Below, piece by piece: positions 1 through 5,187 of a DNA stretch of 6,308 nucleotides. A program made the position numbers and the translations under genes. The notes under the pieces are model-generated. The model had not been told where the DNA came from. It saw only the letters and a program-made list of their open reading frames with translations, and did no database searches. The stretch lies in contig DAOVLV010000118.1 of the NCBI GenBank assembly GCA_030631085.1, forward strand, positions 1-6,308. Direction: 5' to 3'. Origin of the DNA: Planctomycetales bacterium (lineage in GTDB: Bacteria; Planctomycetota; Phycisphaerae; SM23-33). Position 1 is the stretch's first letter, and each line of letters starts with the position of its first letter.

Positions 1-40
1 AGCGAAGCGATGACGCGCCTTAATCTGACTTGTTTGATGT

Positions 41-58
41 TGCAAGTGTTTGCTTGCA
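41..58. repeat. Small inverted repeat downstream of the PEP-CTERM gene
   Basis: TGCAAG and CTTGCA form a perfect 6-bp stem around a 6-nt loop, a few bases beyond the stop codon of the leftward PEP-CTERM gene. It is placed where a transcription terminator would be, but no T-run follows on the minus strand and the stem is short, so a terminator role is only a guess. The rest of positions 1-63 shows nothing I can name. Confidence 0.25.
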
Positions 59-63
59 CTGTG

Positions 64-717
64 TCAGGTCTTGCGTAGGCGAAGCAACGACAACCCGCCA
101 AGGGATAACAGCAACATCGCGGTAGGTTCGGGCACTACGGTGAACTCGTGCGTTTGCCGGATTATAGGGCTGCTGCAAATGTATTCGGCTGTGCAGATCT
201 GCCAGCCGTGATCGGCTGCGAAACCCTCCGGATCGTCCAGGAACGCCGAGGCCGCCTCGGCGCCCTCGACGAAGTTCAAAGCGTCCGTGTGCAGGTAGTT
301 AACTACAAGACTGTATGTGCCCGGCTCAAGCCTGCCGATGGGCAGGAGGTATTCATGAGGGCCGTAGATGGTGGCCGTTATACCGCTAAGTATAAGGTAG
401 GCATTGAGTGTCAGCGTGTTACCATTCCTGTGCAACCGAGTCTCAAAGGCTCCGAAACAGGGGCGATGCGCAAACAAAGGTTCAACGATTGTCAGCACAT
501 CGGTATCAGTCAGCAGGATGTCTTCCTGTCGGGGTGAAGGCGGGGCGGGAGTGAATGGAGCAAAATACTTCCAACGCACGGGGTTCGAACAAAGCTCCAG
601 TGGCATAGATTTTCGAACATGGACGCTCCGCGAGTTCTTTGGTGCCGCTTCCCCATTAGAAACGGCGACGGTCGCAAGAACCAGAAAGCAACCCATTGCA
701 TAGATGATTGTTCGCAT
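64..717 (-). CDS. Exported PEP-CTERM sorting-domain protein, function unknown
   Basis: A 217-residue secreted protein. Residues 1 to about 24 form a signal peptide (MRTIIYAMGC followed by a hydrophobic run and small residues near GEA). The C-terminus is a canonical PEP-CTERM tag: VPEP at 195-198, a hydrophobic helix at about 200-212 (AMLLLSLGG...) and a basic tail (RLRK). In this family the tag is handled by an exosortase (EpsH/XrtA type), which removes it and places the protein at the cell surface or in exopolysaccharide. The middle resembles a beta-rich extracellular domain (for example GTYSLVVNY at 133-141) and has four cysteines (43, 87, 175, 181) that could form disulfides; I do not recognise its fold. 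The ATG at 717 was chosen because a purine-rich SD lies 6 nt upstream; an in-frame TTG at 747 would add ten polar residues ahead of the signal peptide. It is divergent from purM. No exosortase gene is in the window, so it must be encoded elsewhere. Confidence 0.88.
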   Translation of the reverse strand: MRTIIYAMGCFLVLATVAVSNGEAAPKNSRSVHVRKSMPLELCSNPVRWKYFAPFTPAPPSPRQEDILLTDTDVLTIVEPLFAHRPCFGAFETRLHRNGNTLTLNAYLILSGITATIYGPHEYLLPIGRLEPGTYSLVVNYLHTDALNFVEGAEAASAFLDDPEGFAADHGWQICTAEYICSSPIIRQTHEFTVVPEPTAMLLLSLGGLSLLRLRKT

Positions 718-718
718 G

Positions 719-727
719 TCCTTCTCC
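719..727 (-). promoter_or_regulatory. Ribosome binding site deciding the PEP-CTERM gene start
   Basis: On the minus strand GGAGAAGGA precedes the ATG at 717; the GGAG core sits 6 nt from the start codon. This supports the ATG at 717 over the upstream in-frame TTG at 747. Confidence 0.65.
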
Positions 728-758
728 GTCCTTATGAGATTTCCCAAATATTTCTTTA

Positions 759-787
759 ATTCTAACGGCCAGGGGCGTCTTTGACAA
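759..787 (-). promoter_or_regulatory. Sigma70-type promoter for the PEP-CTERM gene
   Basis: On the minus strand TTGTCA (782-787, 5 of 6 matches to the -35 consensus) and TAGAAT (759-764, 5 of 6 to the -10 consensus) are separated by exactly 17 bp. Transcription would begin near 752, giving a leader of about 35 nt that contains the SD. It is the best promoter candidate in the window. Only sequence similarity supports it, and planctomycete promoter consensus is assumed rather than shown. Confidence 0.55.
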
Positions 788-824
788 GAATAAAAGGTGG
801 GCCTCCGCCCCCAAGGGGTTTCCG

Positions 825-844
825 CTTCGCTCCAACTTCGCTCC
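825..844. repeat. Short direct repeat CTTCGCTCC x2
   Basis: Two identical 9-mers, CTTCGCTCC at 825-833 and 836-844, are spaced 11 bp apart between the divergent PEP-CTERM and purM genes. A small GGGC/GCCC hairpin (799-810) lies just to the left. The spacing of one helical turn could suit a regulator, but it could equally be debris of an intergenic repeat. No function is assigned. Confidence 0.4.
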
Positions 845-881
845 GGTCTAGCCTACCGCTTATGACGCACGAAGAGGCGAT

Positions 882-910
882 TTGTATCCAGCAAATGAAG
901 AATTAATAAT
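882..910 (+). promoter_or_regulatory. Possible promoter for the purM cluster
   Basis: TTGTAT (882-887) and AATAAT (905-910) are separated by 17 bp in an AT-rich patch. The -35 matches only 3 of 6 consensus positions and the -10 lacks the usual first T, though TAATAAT in the same place strengthens it slightly. Transcription would start near 917 and run through the ATTCGTG repeats into purM. Confidence 0.3.
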
Positions 911-924
911 TTTTCCCGAAGAGT

Positions 925-959
925 ATTCGTGCAATTCGTGGTAATTCGTGAAATTCGTG
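925..959 (+). repeat. Tandem ATTCGTG repeat, four units
   Basis: The heptamer ATTCGTG occurs at 925-931, 934-940, 944-950 and 953-959, with a period of 9-10 bp. The array ends six bases before the chosen purM ATG at 966. From memory, similar CACGAATT/AATTCGTG strings are scattered between genes in planctomycete and other environmental genomes; I cannot verify that here. The third unit supplies an in-frame GTG (948) that could be mistaken for the purM start. Confidence 0.75.
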
Positions 960-965
960 GTTATC

Positions 966-2075
966 ATGTCGCTTATGGCGAAGAAAAAATCCCCAAAGCA
1001 GCCGGCGGCGAAAGCGGCGATGACCTATAAGGATGCCGGCGTTGATATTGACGCGGGCGAGGCCATGGTCGAGGGTATCCGCACGCTGGTGGAGAAGACC
1101 TACTCTCCACGCGTCGTCGGGGCGCTGGGCGGGTTCGCCGGGCTGTTCAGCCTGGACTTCGAAGAAGACCTCCTCAAGCAAAAATACCGCGACCCGATCC
1201 TGGTCTCCTGCTGCGACGGAGTAGGCACGAAACTGAAGGTGGCCTTCAAAACCGGAAAACTCGACACGGTCGGAATCGACCTGGTGGCGATGAATGTCAA
1301 CGACCTTATCTGCATCGGGGCAGAACCCTTGTTCTTCCTGGACTATGTAGCCGTCGGTCGGCTCGACCCCGACCGGATGCGGGACATTATCGCCGGCATT
1401 TCCAATGGATGCGTCCAGTCCGGGTGCGCGCTACTCGGCGGCGAGACGGCCGAGATGCCCGACTTCTACAAGACCAGAGAATTCGACATGGCCGGCTTTG
1501 CCGTCGGCGTAGTCGAGCGAGACAAGATAATCAACGGCTCCGGCGTCAAGGCCGGCGATTCGATTATCGCACTGGCGTCCGATGGGCTGCACTCCAACGG
1601 GTACGGGTTGGCGAGGAAGGTGATTTTCGGTAAGGCAAAGTTGAAACCGTCCGACACGCCGGCTGAACTGGAAGGCGCAACAGTGGCTGATGCGATGCTC
1701 GCTCCGACACGGATATATGTCAAAGCCGTTCGCGCAGTACTGGCTGCATACAAGAGGCGCAACATGGTCAGGGCAATGGCGCATATCACCGGCGGGGGGC
1801 TTCCGGGCAATCTTCCGCGAGTCCTGCCGGCCGGCTTGACGGCTCGACTGAAACGCTCCAGCTGGAAACCGTCGGGAATTTTCGAGTTAATCGCCAAGGC
1901 CGGTCCCGTTGACCAGGTCGAGATGTTCCGCGTATTCAATATGGGGGTTGGTTTCGTGATGGTCGTTTCGCCTTACCACGCATCGGCTGTGATGAACCGC
2001 CTGCGAAAGGCGCATCAGCGATGCTGGCAGATAGGGAAGGTCGTCAAGGGTGGGCCAAGCATACAGTGGACATAA
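966..2075 (+). CDS. purM: Phosphoribosylformylglycinamidine cyclo-ligase (AIR synthetase)
   Basis: Cytosolic purine biosynthesis enzyme that closes the imidazole ring: FGAM + ATP gives AIR + ADP + Pi. From the ATG at 966 it has 369 residues, near the usual 340-360. PurM signatures run in order: TYKDAGVDIDAG (20-31), DGVGTK (84-89, ATP-binding region), MNVNDLICIGAEPLFFLDY (109-127), GGETAEMP (158-165), ASDGLHSNGYGLAR (204-217), APTRIY (246-251), HITGGGLPGNLPRVLP (273-288) and FNMGVGF (324-330), ending with IGKV, as in complete family members. No frameshift or missing block is seen. The start is uncertain: ATGs at 966, 975 and 1020 and a GTG at 948 are in frame, and none has a convincing SD. 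The family normally begins near MTYKDAG (1020), so residues 1-18, rich in Lys and Ala, are either an extension or untranslated. It is first in the rightward cluster, 133 bp before the hydrolase, and no other pur gene is visible. Confidence 0.96.
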   Translation: MSLMAKKKSPKQPAAKAAMTYKDAGVDIDAGEAMVEGIRTLVEKTYSPRVVGALGGFAGLFSLDFEEDLLKQKYRDPILVSCCDGVGTKLKVAFKTGKLDTVGIDLVAMNVNDLICIGAEPLFFLDYVAVGRLDPDRMRDIIAGISNGCVQSGCALLGGETAEMPDFYKTREFDMAGFAVGVVERDKIINGSGVKAGDSIIALASDGLHSNGYGLARKVIFGKAKLKPSDTPAELEGATVADAMLAPTRIYVKAVRAVLAAYKRRNMVRAMAHITGGGLPGNLPRVLPAGLTARLKRSSWKPSGIFELIAKAGPVDQVEMFRVFNMGVGFVMVVSPYHASAVMNRLRKAHQRCWQIGKVVKGGPSIQWT

Positions 2076-2198
2076 AATCCGAAATCCGAAACTCGAAATC
2101 CGAAACAAATTCGAAATCATAATGACCAAATATCTCAAACATCCCAATCGACAGAATCTTTTTCTGTTTCGTATTTCGCATTTCGACATTCGGATTTT
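2074..2198. repeat. Imperfect palindromic intergenic repeat after purM
   Basis: AAAATCCGAA (2074-2083) and its exact complement TTCGGATTTT (2189-2198) end a palindrome whose arms continue for about 35 bp with several mismatches. The left arm is built of CCGAAA/TCGAAAT units and the right arm of matching TTTCG units; between them lies an AT-rich centre. The left end overlaps the purM stop codon, and the right end is 10 bp from the hydrolase ATG. As RNA it could fold into a long hairpin inside the cluster. It resembles intergenic repeats I recall from planctomycete and Omnitrophota-like assemblies (translated, they give strings such as FRISNFGFRI), but copy number cannot be checked from one window. 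Confidence 0.75.
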
Positions 2199-2208
2199 AC
2201 GTCGTTCC

Positions 2209-3054
2209 ATGTGGACGAAGTGGCTTTGTGGTATCAGTCATTCTGCGTTGTTGATTATTTTGGCGTCGTCAGGTCTGATCGGTTGTGCGCCGGCCCAGCC
2301 TTTTGATACGCCGCAGCGACTCGATCGCGGATTGGTGCTGGTCCTTCCCGGAATCGAAGGGGCGAGTTGGATTAACGAGGGTATCTGCTGGGGGCTTGCC
2401 GACGCGGGCGTCCACTGCGCTATCGAACTTGTCGATTGGACCATGCCCGGAGCCTATCTGCATAATCTGCGCGACCAGGAGCGCAATCGCAAAAAGGCGG
2501 AAGAAATCGCCGACAGGATCGAGCGATATCAGATGTCGGCCCCGAATCGTCCGGTGATTCTCGTCGGACACAGCGGGGGCGGCGCAATGGCTATATGGGT
2601 GGCCGAAGCGCTTTCGCCGGGAAGCCGCGTCGATGGGATAATCCTCCTGTCGGTCTCGCTAAGCCCCGGATACCTGCTGGACGTTTCGCTTGGTAATTCG
2701 CGTCGGGGAATTGTCAGTTTCCATTCACGCAAGGACTGGGTTTTTCTCGGCGCGGGCACAGCCACGTGGGGCACGATGGACGGTGAACACACAGCCTCTG
2801 CTGGAATGGCTGGTTTCGACGTTCCTGCCCAACCGGGACGCGAAGGGACGTACCGCAAACTTTTTCAGATAGCCTGGCGGGAACAAATGGCTCGCACAGG
2901 ACATGCCGGCGGACACCGAACCAGCGGCGCGAGACAATTTGTCAAACATTACGTCGCTCCGCTGGTCCTTGCTGATAAATGGGACCGGGCCGTCATGAAA
3001 ACCATTCTATCCGACGAGCAGGCGGCGACATGCCCAACGACGACGACAAAATGA
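2209..3054 (+). CDS. Lipoprotein alpha/beta hydrolase, substrate unknown
   Basis: A 281-residue predicted lipoprotein. Residues 1-25 are a lipoprotein signal peptide ending in the lipobox LIGC (23-26), so Cys26 would be lipidated and the protein anchored in a membrane facing the periplasm. The mature part has alpha/beta hydrolase hallmarks: a first strand VLVLPGIEG (about 43-51), the nucleophile elbow GHSGGG with Ser122, and a later strand ending SRKDW with Asp176 as likely acid. His236 in GHAGGH is the preferred base; His232 and His247 are alternatives. Esterase or lipase chemistry is the family expectation, but the substrate cannot be told. The ATG at 2209 fits the signal peptide; no SD is visible. 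The frame is also open upstream to 2050, but those codons translate the palindromic repeat and the end of purM and would bury the signal peptide, so they are excluded. Its 3' end overlaps tatC, which suggests coupled expression. Confidence 0.82.
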   Translation: MWTKWLCGISHSALLIILASSGLIGCAPAQPFDTPQRLDRGLVLVLPGIEGASWINEGICWGLADAGVHCAIELVDWTMPGAYLHNLRDQERNRKKAEEIADRIERYQMSAPNRPVILVGHSGGGAMAIWVAEALSPGSRVDGIILLSVSLSPGYLLDVSLGNSRRGIVSFHSRKDWVFLGAGTATWGTMDGEHTASAGMAGFDVPAQPGREGTYRKLFQIAWREQMARTGHAGGHRTSGARQFVKHYVAPLVLADKWDRAVMKTILSDEQAATCPTTTTK

Positions 3055-3833
3055 CTATAGGCGAGCACGTCGAGGACCTTCGCCGGCATCTGCTGCGAGC
3101 GCTGATCGTCGCTGTCGCGGGCGTTATAGTTTGCTTTATCTTTCGTGAGCATCTGTTTCAGTTGCTAACCTGGCCGTTGTCGGTGGCGACCGGCGGCAAC
3201 CCGCCTCCGTTGCATTTTTTCGCCCCGCCCGAAGCGTTCACTGCGATGATTCGCATGTGTTTGGTTGCCGGTGTGATCCTGGCTGGGCCTTACATATTGT
3301 GGGAGGCGTGGCGTTTCATAGCCGTCGGATTGTATCGGCTCGAACGCCGGAGAGTCCTGCGGTATCTCGGGCCGAGCATCGGCCTGTTCGTTGCCGGCGT
3401 GGCGTTTTTCTTTGTTATCGTCGCGCCGCTGGTGCTTCGTTTCTTCATTCTCTTCGCCGAGGATAACTTTCCCGTTCCGCCGGATTGGTGGTCCGGTTGG
3501 CTCGGCGGGCGTACCGTTACTACTGCCCCTGCCGCCGGCGCCGGCGGCGTCAAGCCAGTCCTTCGTCTCAGCGAATACCTCCACTTTGTTTCGGTCCTGT
3601 CGCTGGCCTTTGGCCTGGCGTTTCAGACGCCGCTGGTGGTGCTGTTCGGCGTCCGCAGCGGCATCGTTACCGTCGAGACGCTTCGCCGCTTCCGCCGGCA
3701 CGTGTTCCTGGTAATCATGTTCATCTCGGCCATTATCACCCCGCCGGATTGGCTTAGCATGGTCGCGCTGACGGTCCCGATGTACCTGCTGTACGAGGCC
3801 GGACTGCTTGTGGCGAAGAAGAAGGCCCGCTAA
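3030..3833 (+). CDS. tatC: Twin-arginine translocase subunit TatC
   Basis: Polytopic inner-membrane core of the Tat pathway; with TatA/TatB proteins it recognises twin-arginine signal peptides and exports folded proteins. The 267 residues show the family pattern: cytosolic EHVEDLRRHL (12-21), about six hydrophobic segments (roughly 22-37, 73-96, 112-140, 184-208, 222-239, 242-261), the APPEAF motif (65-70), PYILWEAWRF (87-96), cytosolic LYRLERR (101-107) with Glu105 matching the signal-binding glutamate of E. coli TatC (E103), GLAFQTP (195-201) and AIITPPD (234-240). The stretch at about 143-183 (PPDWWSGWLGG, then an Ala/Gly/Pro-rich segment) is longer than in E. coli. In place of the E. coli TM4 glutamate there is Gln199, common in other TatC proteins. 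The start at 3030 has a weak AGG upstream; the alternative ATG at 3051 makes an ATGA overlap with the hydrolase stop. No tatA or tatB is in the window. Confidence 0.95.
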   Translation: MPNDDDKMTIGEHVEDLRRHLLRALIVAVAGVIVCFIFREHLFQLLTWPLSVATGGNPPPLHFFAPPEAFTAMIRMCLVAGVILAGPYILWEAWRFIAVGLYRLERRRVLRYLGPSIGLFVAGVAFFFVIVAPLVLRFFILFAEDNFPVPPDWWSGWLGGRTVTTAPAAGAGGVKPVLRLSEYLHFVSVLSLAFGLAFQTPLVVLFGVRSGIVTVETLRRFRRHVFLVIMFISAIITPPDWLSMVALTVPMYLLYEAGLLVAKKKAR

Positions 3834-3868
3834 ACGCCCAATCGATTTGCCTGCCGTTTAGTGGTCTT

Positions 3869-3901
3869 ATAGTGCGGCGGAACATAGTCCCGCCGCACTA
3901 T
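3869..3901. terminator. Strong hairpin between convergent genes, probable bidirectional terminator
   Basis: ATAGTGCGGCGG (3869-3880) pairs perfectly with CCGCCGCACTAT (3890-3901), a 12-bp GC-rich stem with a 9-nt loop. It sits midway in the 86-bp gap between the end of tatC (3833) and the end of the leftward repeat-protein gene (3920), where a shared terminator is expected. Neither side has a clear T-run, so it is not a textbook intrinsic terminator; it could instead act as a 3' stabiliser for both messages. Confidence 0.6.
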
Positions 3902-3919
3902 GTATCAAGAGCCTGGGAA

Positions 3920-5155
3920 TTAATCATCGTCGCGCTCGCGACGGCGGTGCGATTTCAGTTTGCGTTCGATTTTCTCCAGTCGCTCTGCCCGGCGTTCCAG
4001 TTCCGCCTCACGGCGTTTCAGTTGCTCTTCCCGTTCATTGAGTTGCCTGACGCGGCGTTCGAGACGTTCTGCCGGTTCCCGCACGCGGCGTTCGAAACGT
4101 TCTGCCGGTTCCCGCACGCGGCGGGGTTCGCCTTTACGTAGCCGGGGTTCACCCTTACGTCGGCGGGCTTCACCTTCACGTCGGCCCGGCCTGGCCTTTT
4201 CGCGAGGCCGTTGACCTTCAAACCGCTTGACGAGCCTCTCGACCATCGCTTCCAGACGATCGAGTCGCTCGGCGATTTCCGGACGTCGGCCCATCTGATC
4301 TCCACGATGCTGCCTGCGGCCCATCTGACGGCCGGGACGCCGGCCCATCTGATCGCCGCGATGCTGCCTGCGACCCATCTGCCGGCCGGGACGCCATCTC
4401 ATCTGATCACCGCGCTGCTGCCTGCGACCCATCTGTCGGCCGGAACGCCAGCCCATCAGATCGCCGCGCTGCTGCCTGCGACCCATCTGACGACCGGGAC
4501 GCCGGCCCATCTGATCGCCGCGCTGTTGCCTGCGGCCCATCTGACGACTTGGACGCCGGTCCATCTGGTCTCCGCGCTGCTGCCTGCGACCCATCTGACG
4601 ACCGGGACGCCAGCCCATCTGGTCGCCGCGATGCTGCCTGCGACCCATCTGCCGGCCTGGATGCCAGCCCATCTGATCTCCGCGTTGCTGCCTGCGGCCC
4701 ATTTGACGGCCGGGACGCCGGCCTATCTGATCGCCGCGCTGCTGCCTGCGGCCCATCTGCCGGCCGGGACGCCGGCCCATCAGATCGCCGCGCTGCTGCC
4801 TTAAGCGGTCCGCTATTCTTGGTCGCTGCGGATGCATCATTCCGCTGCGGCGGGCCATCGGACGACGGAGGCCTTGGCCTGAGCGGTCCGCTATTTTCGC
4901 CTTGCCGCGTTGACGCGGCACCGGAGCGGCAGTGTCTTTGCCGCGATGTTGGCGGAAGTTGCGGAAAATTCGCTCGGCCAGGTCCGGGTGCTCAATCAGC
5001 CAGCGGTTGATTTCGCGGGCCTGGCGAGCGTCCTTTACTGCCTTGGCCGGTCCGCGCCGGGGCGAGTCTTGCGCCGGTTCGGCCAGAGCGGTGAGGCTCA
5101 ATGCCGACACCAGAGCAAAACTTACCAAAACCATTACAATCCTTCGTCTCTTCAT
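3920..5155 (-). CDS. Exported Arg-rich tandem-repeat coiled-coil protein, function unknown
   Basis: A 411-residue protein of no family I recognise. Residues 1-25 are a clear signal peptide (MKRRRIVMVLVSFALVSALS... cleaved after ALA), so it is exported. Residues about 46-69 (REINRWLIEHPDLAERIFRN) look like a short amphipathic helical motif. Residues 120-292 hold nine full 18-residue repeats plus a tenth partial one, consensus QQRGDQMGRRPGRQMGRR, each with about +5 net charge. Then come a helix (PEIAERLDRLEAMVERLVKR, 292-311), seven-residue repeats (326-346), eleven-residue repeats (347-379) and a terminal heptad-like coiled coil (about 380-401), ending in DDD. An AGGAG SD lies 7 nt before the ATG. 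This strand is chosen over the open antisense frame because only it gives an SD, signal peptide and coiled coil. The very basic surface suggests binding to a polyanion (nucleic acid, acidic polysaccharide or lipid), and regular Met could bind metal; both are inference. It is convergent with tatC and has no visible operon partner. Confidence 0.87.
   Translation of the reverse strand: MKRRRIVMVLVSFALVSALSLTALAEPAQDSPRRGPAKAVKDARQAREINRWLIEHPDLAERIFRNFRQHRGKDTAAPVPRQRGKAKIADRSGQGLRRPMARRSGMMHPQRPRIADRLRQQRGDLMGRRPGRQMGRRQQRGDQIGRRPGRQMGRRQQRGDQMGWHPGRQMGRRQHRGDQMGWRPGRQMGRRQQRGDQMDRRPSRQMGRRQQRGDQMGRRPGRQMGRRQQRGDLMGWRSGRQMGRRQQRGDQMRWRPGRQMGRRQHRGDQMGRRPGRQMGRRQHRGDQMGRRPEIAERLDRLEAMVERLVKRFEGQRPREKARPGRREGEARRRKGEPRLRKGEPRRVREPAERFERRVREPAERLERRVRQLNEREEQLKRREAELERRAERLEKIERKLKSHRRRERDDD
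4019..4117 (-). repeat. 33-bp (11-residue) repeats, two good copies and one degenerate
   Basis: Within the repeat protein, VREPAERFERR (residues 347-357) and VREPAERLERR (358-368) are nearly identical in DNA, followed by the diverged VRQLNEREEQL (369-379). The 11-residue period suits a hendecad coiled coil and leads directly into the terminal heptad-like segment. Confidence 0.8.
4118..4180 (-). repeat. 21-bp (7-residue) repeats, three copies
   Basis: REGEARR, RKGEPRL and RKGEPRR (residues 326-346) are consecutive seven-residue units, each seen in the DNA as a variant of a 21-bp block. They join the central repeat region to the 11-residue repeats. Alternating acidic and basic residues with one Gly-Glu pair per unit are conserved. 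Confidence 0.75.
4280..4798 (-). repeat. 54-bp (18-residue) tandem repeats, nine full and one partial
   Basis: The coding array is in frame with consensus QQRGDQMGRRPGRQMGRR. The RGD tripeptide is present in all ten units and RQMGRR in all nine complete ones. Changes cluster in the middle (positions 6-11: Q/L, M/I, G/D/R, R/W, R/H, P/S) and at position 2 (Q/H). Each unit is itself an uneven double repeat, RRQQRGDQMG plus RRPGRQMG. Near-identical DNA between units implies recent duplication, so copy number may vary between strains, and short-read assembly may have collapsed it. Confidence 0.93.
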
Positions 5156-5162
5156 GATAATT

Positions 5163-5167
5163 CTCCT
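5163..5167 (-). promoter_or_regulatory. Ribosome binding site of the repeat-protein gene
   Basis: AGGAG on the minus strand, 7 nt from the ATG at 5155. It decides the strand and the start of this gene, because the overlapping antisense frame has no such site. Confidence 0.7.
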
Positions 5168-5172
5168 AAAAG

Positions 5173-5187
5173 GCGTCTCTTTGACGC
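5173..5187 (-). promoter_or_regulatory. Leader hairpin upstream of the repeat-protein SD
   Basis: On the minus strand GCGTC-AAAGA-GACGC forms a perfect 5-bp stem with a 5-nt loop, five bases upstream of the AGGAG site. It could modulate translation or message stability. The stem is short and chance is possible. Confidence 0.35.

Noticed and set aside
948..965. The GTG at 948 as purM start.
   Set aside because: The codon lies inside the third ATTCGTG repeat unit and has no SD; the extra residues (MKFVVI) match nothing in PurM.
1466..1939. Minus-strand open frames inside purM.
   Set aside because: They are shadows of a fully conserved purM sequence, with no start signals or motifs.
2050..2208. 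A 53-residue N-terminal extension of the lipoprotein hydrolase.
   Set aside because: It translates the end of purM and the palindromic repeat and would place the lipoprotein signal peptide internally. The ATG at 2209 gives a proper signal peptide and lipobox.
3165..3701. A 178-codon minus-strand open frame.
   Set aside because: It is antisense to tatC, whose membrane pattern and motifs are unmistakable; the antisense product is low-complexity with no SD.
4280..4798. Regular repeats considered as a CRISPR array.
   Set aside because: The units are contiguous 54-bp coding repeats with no unique spacers, there is no palindromic direct repeat, and no cas genes are present.
4211..4804. A 197-codon open frame on the plus strand across the repeat array, reading as AHLI..LPA..HL..GTPAHL repeats.
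   Set aside because: It lies antisense to the repeat-protein gene. The 54-bp unit keeps every frame periodic, so a stop-free unit stays open by construction. It begins at a TTG with no SD, signal or domain, while the minus strand has SD, signal peptide and coiled coil.
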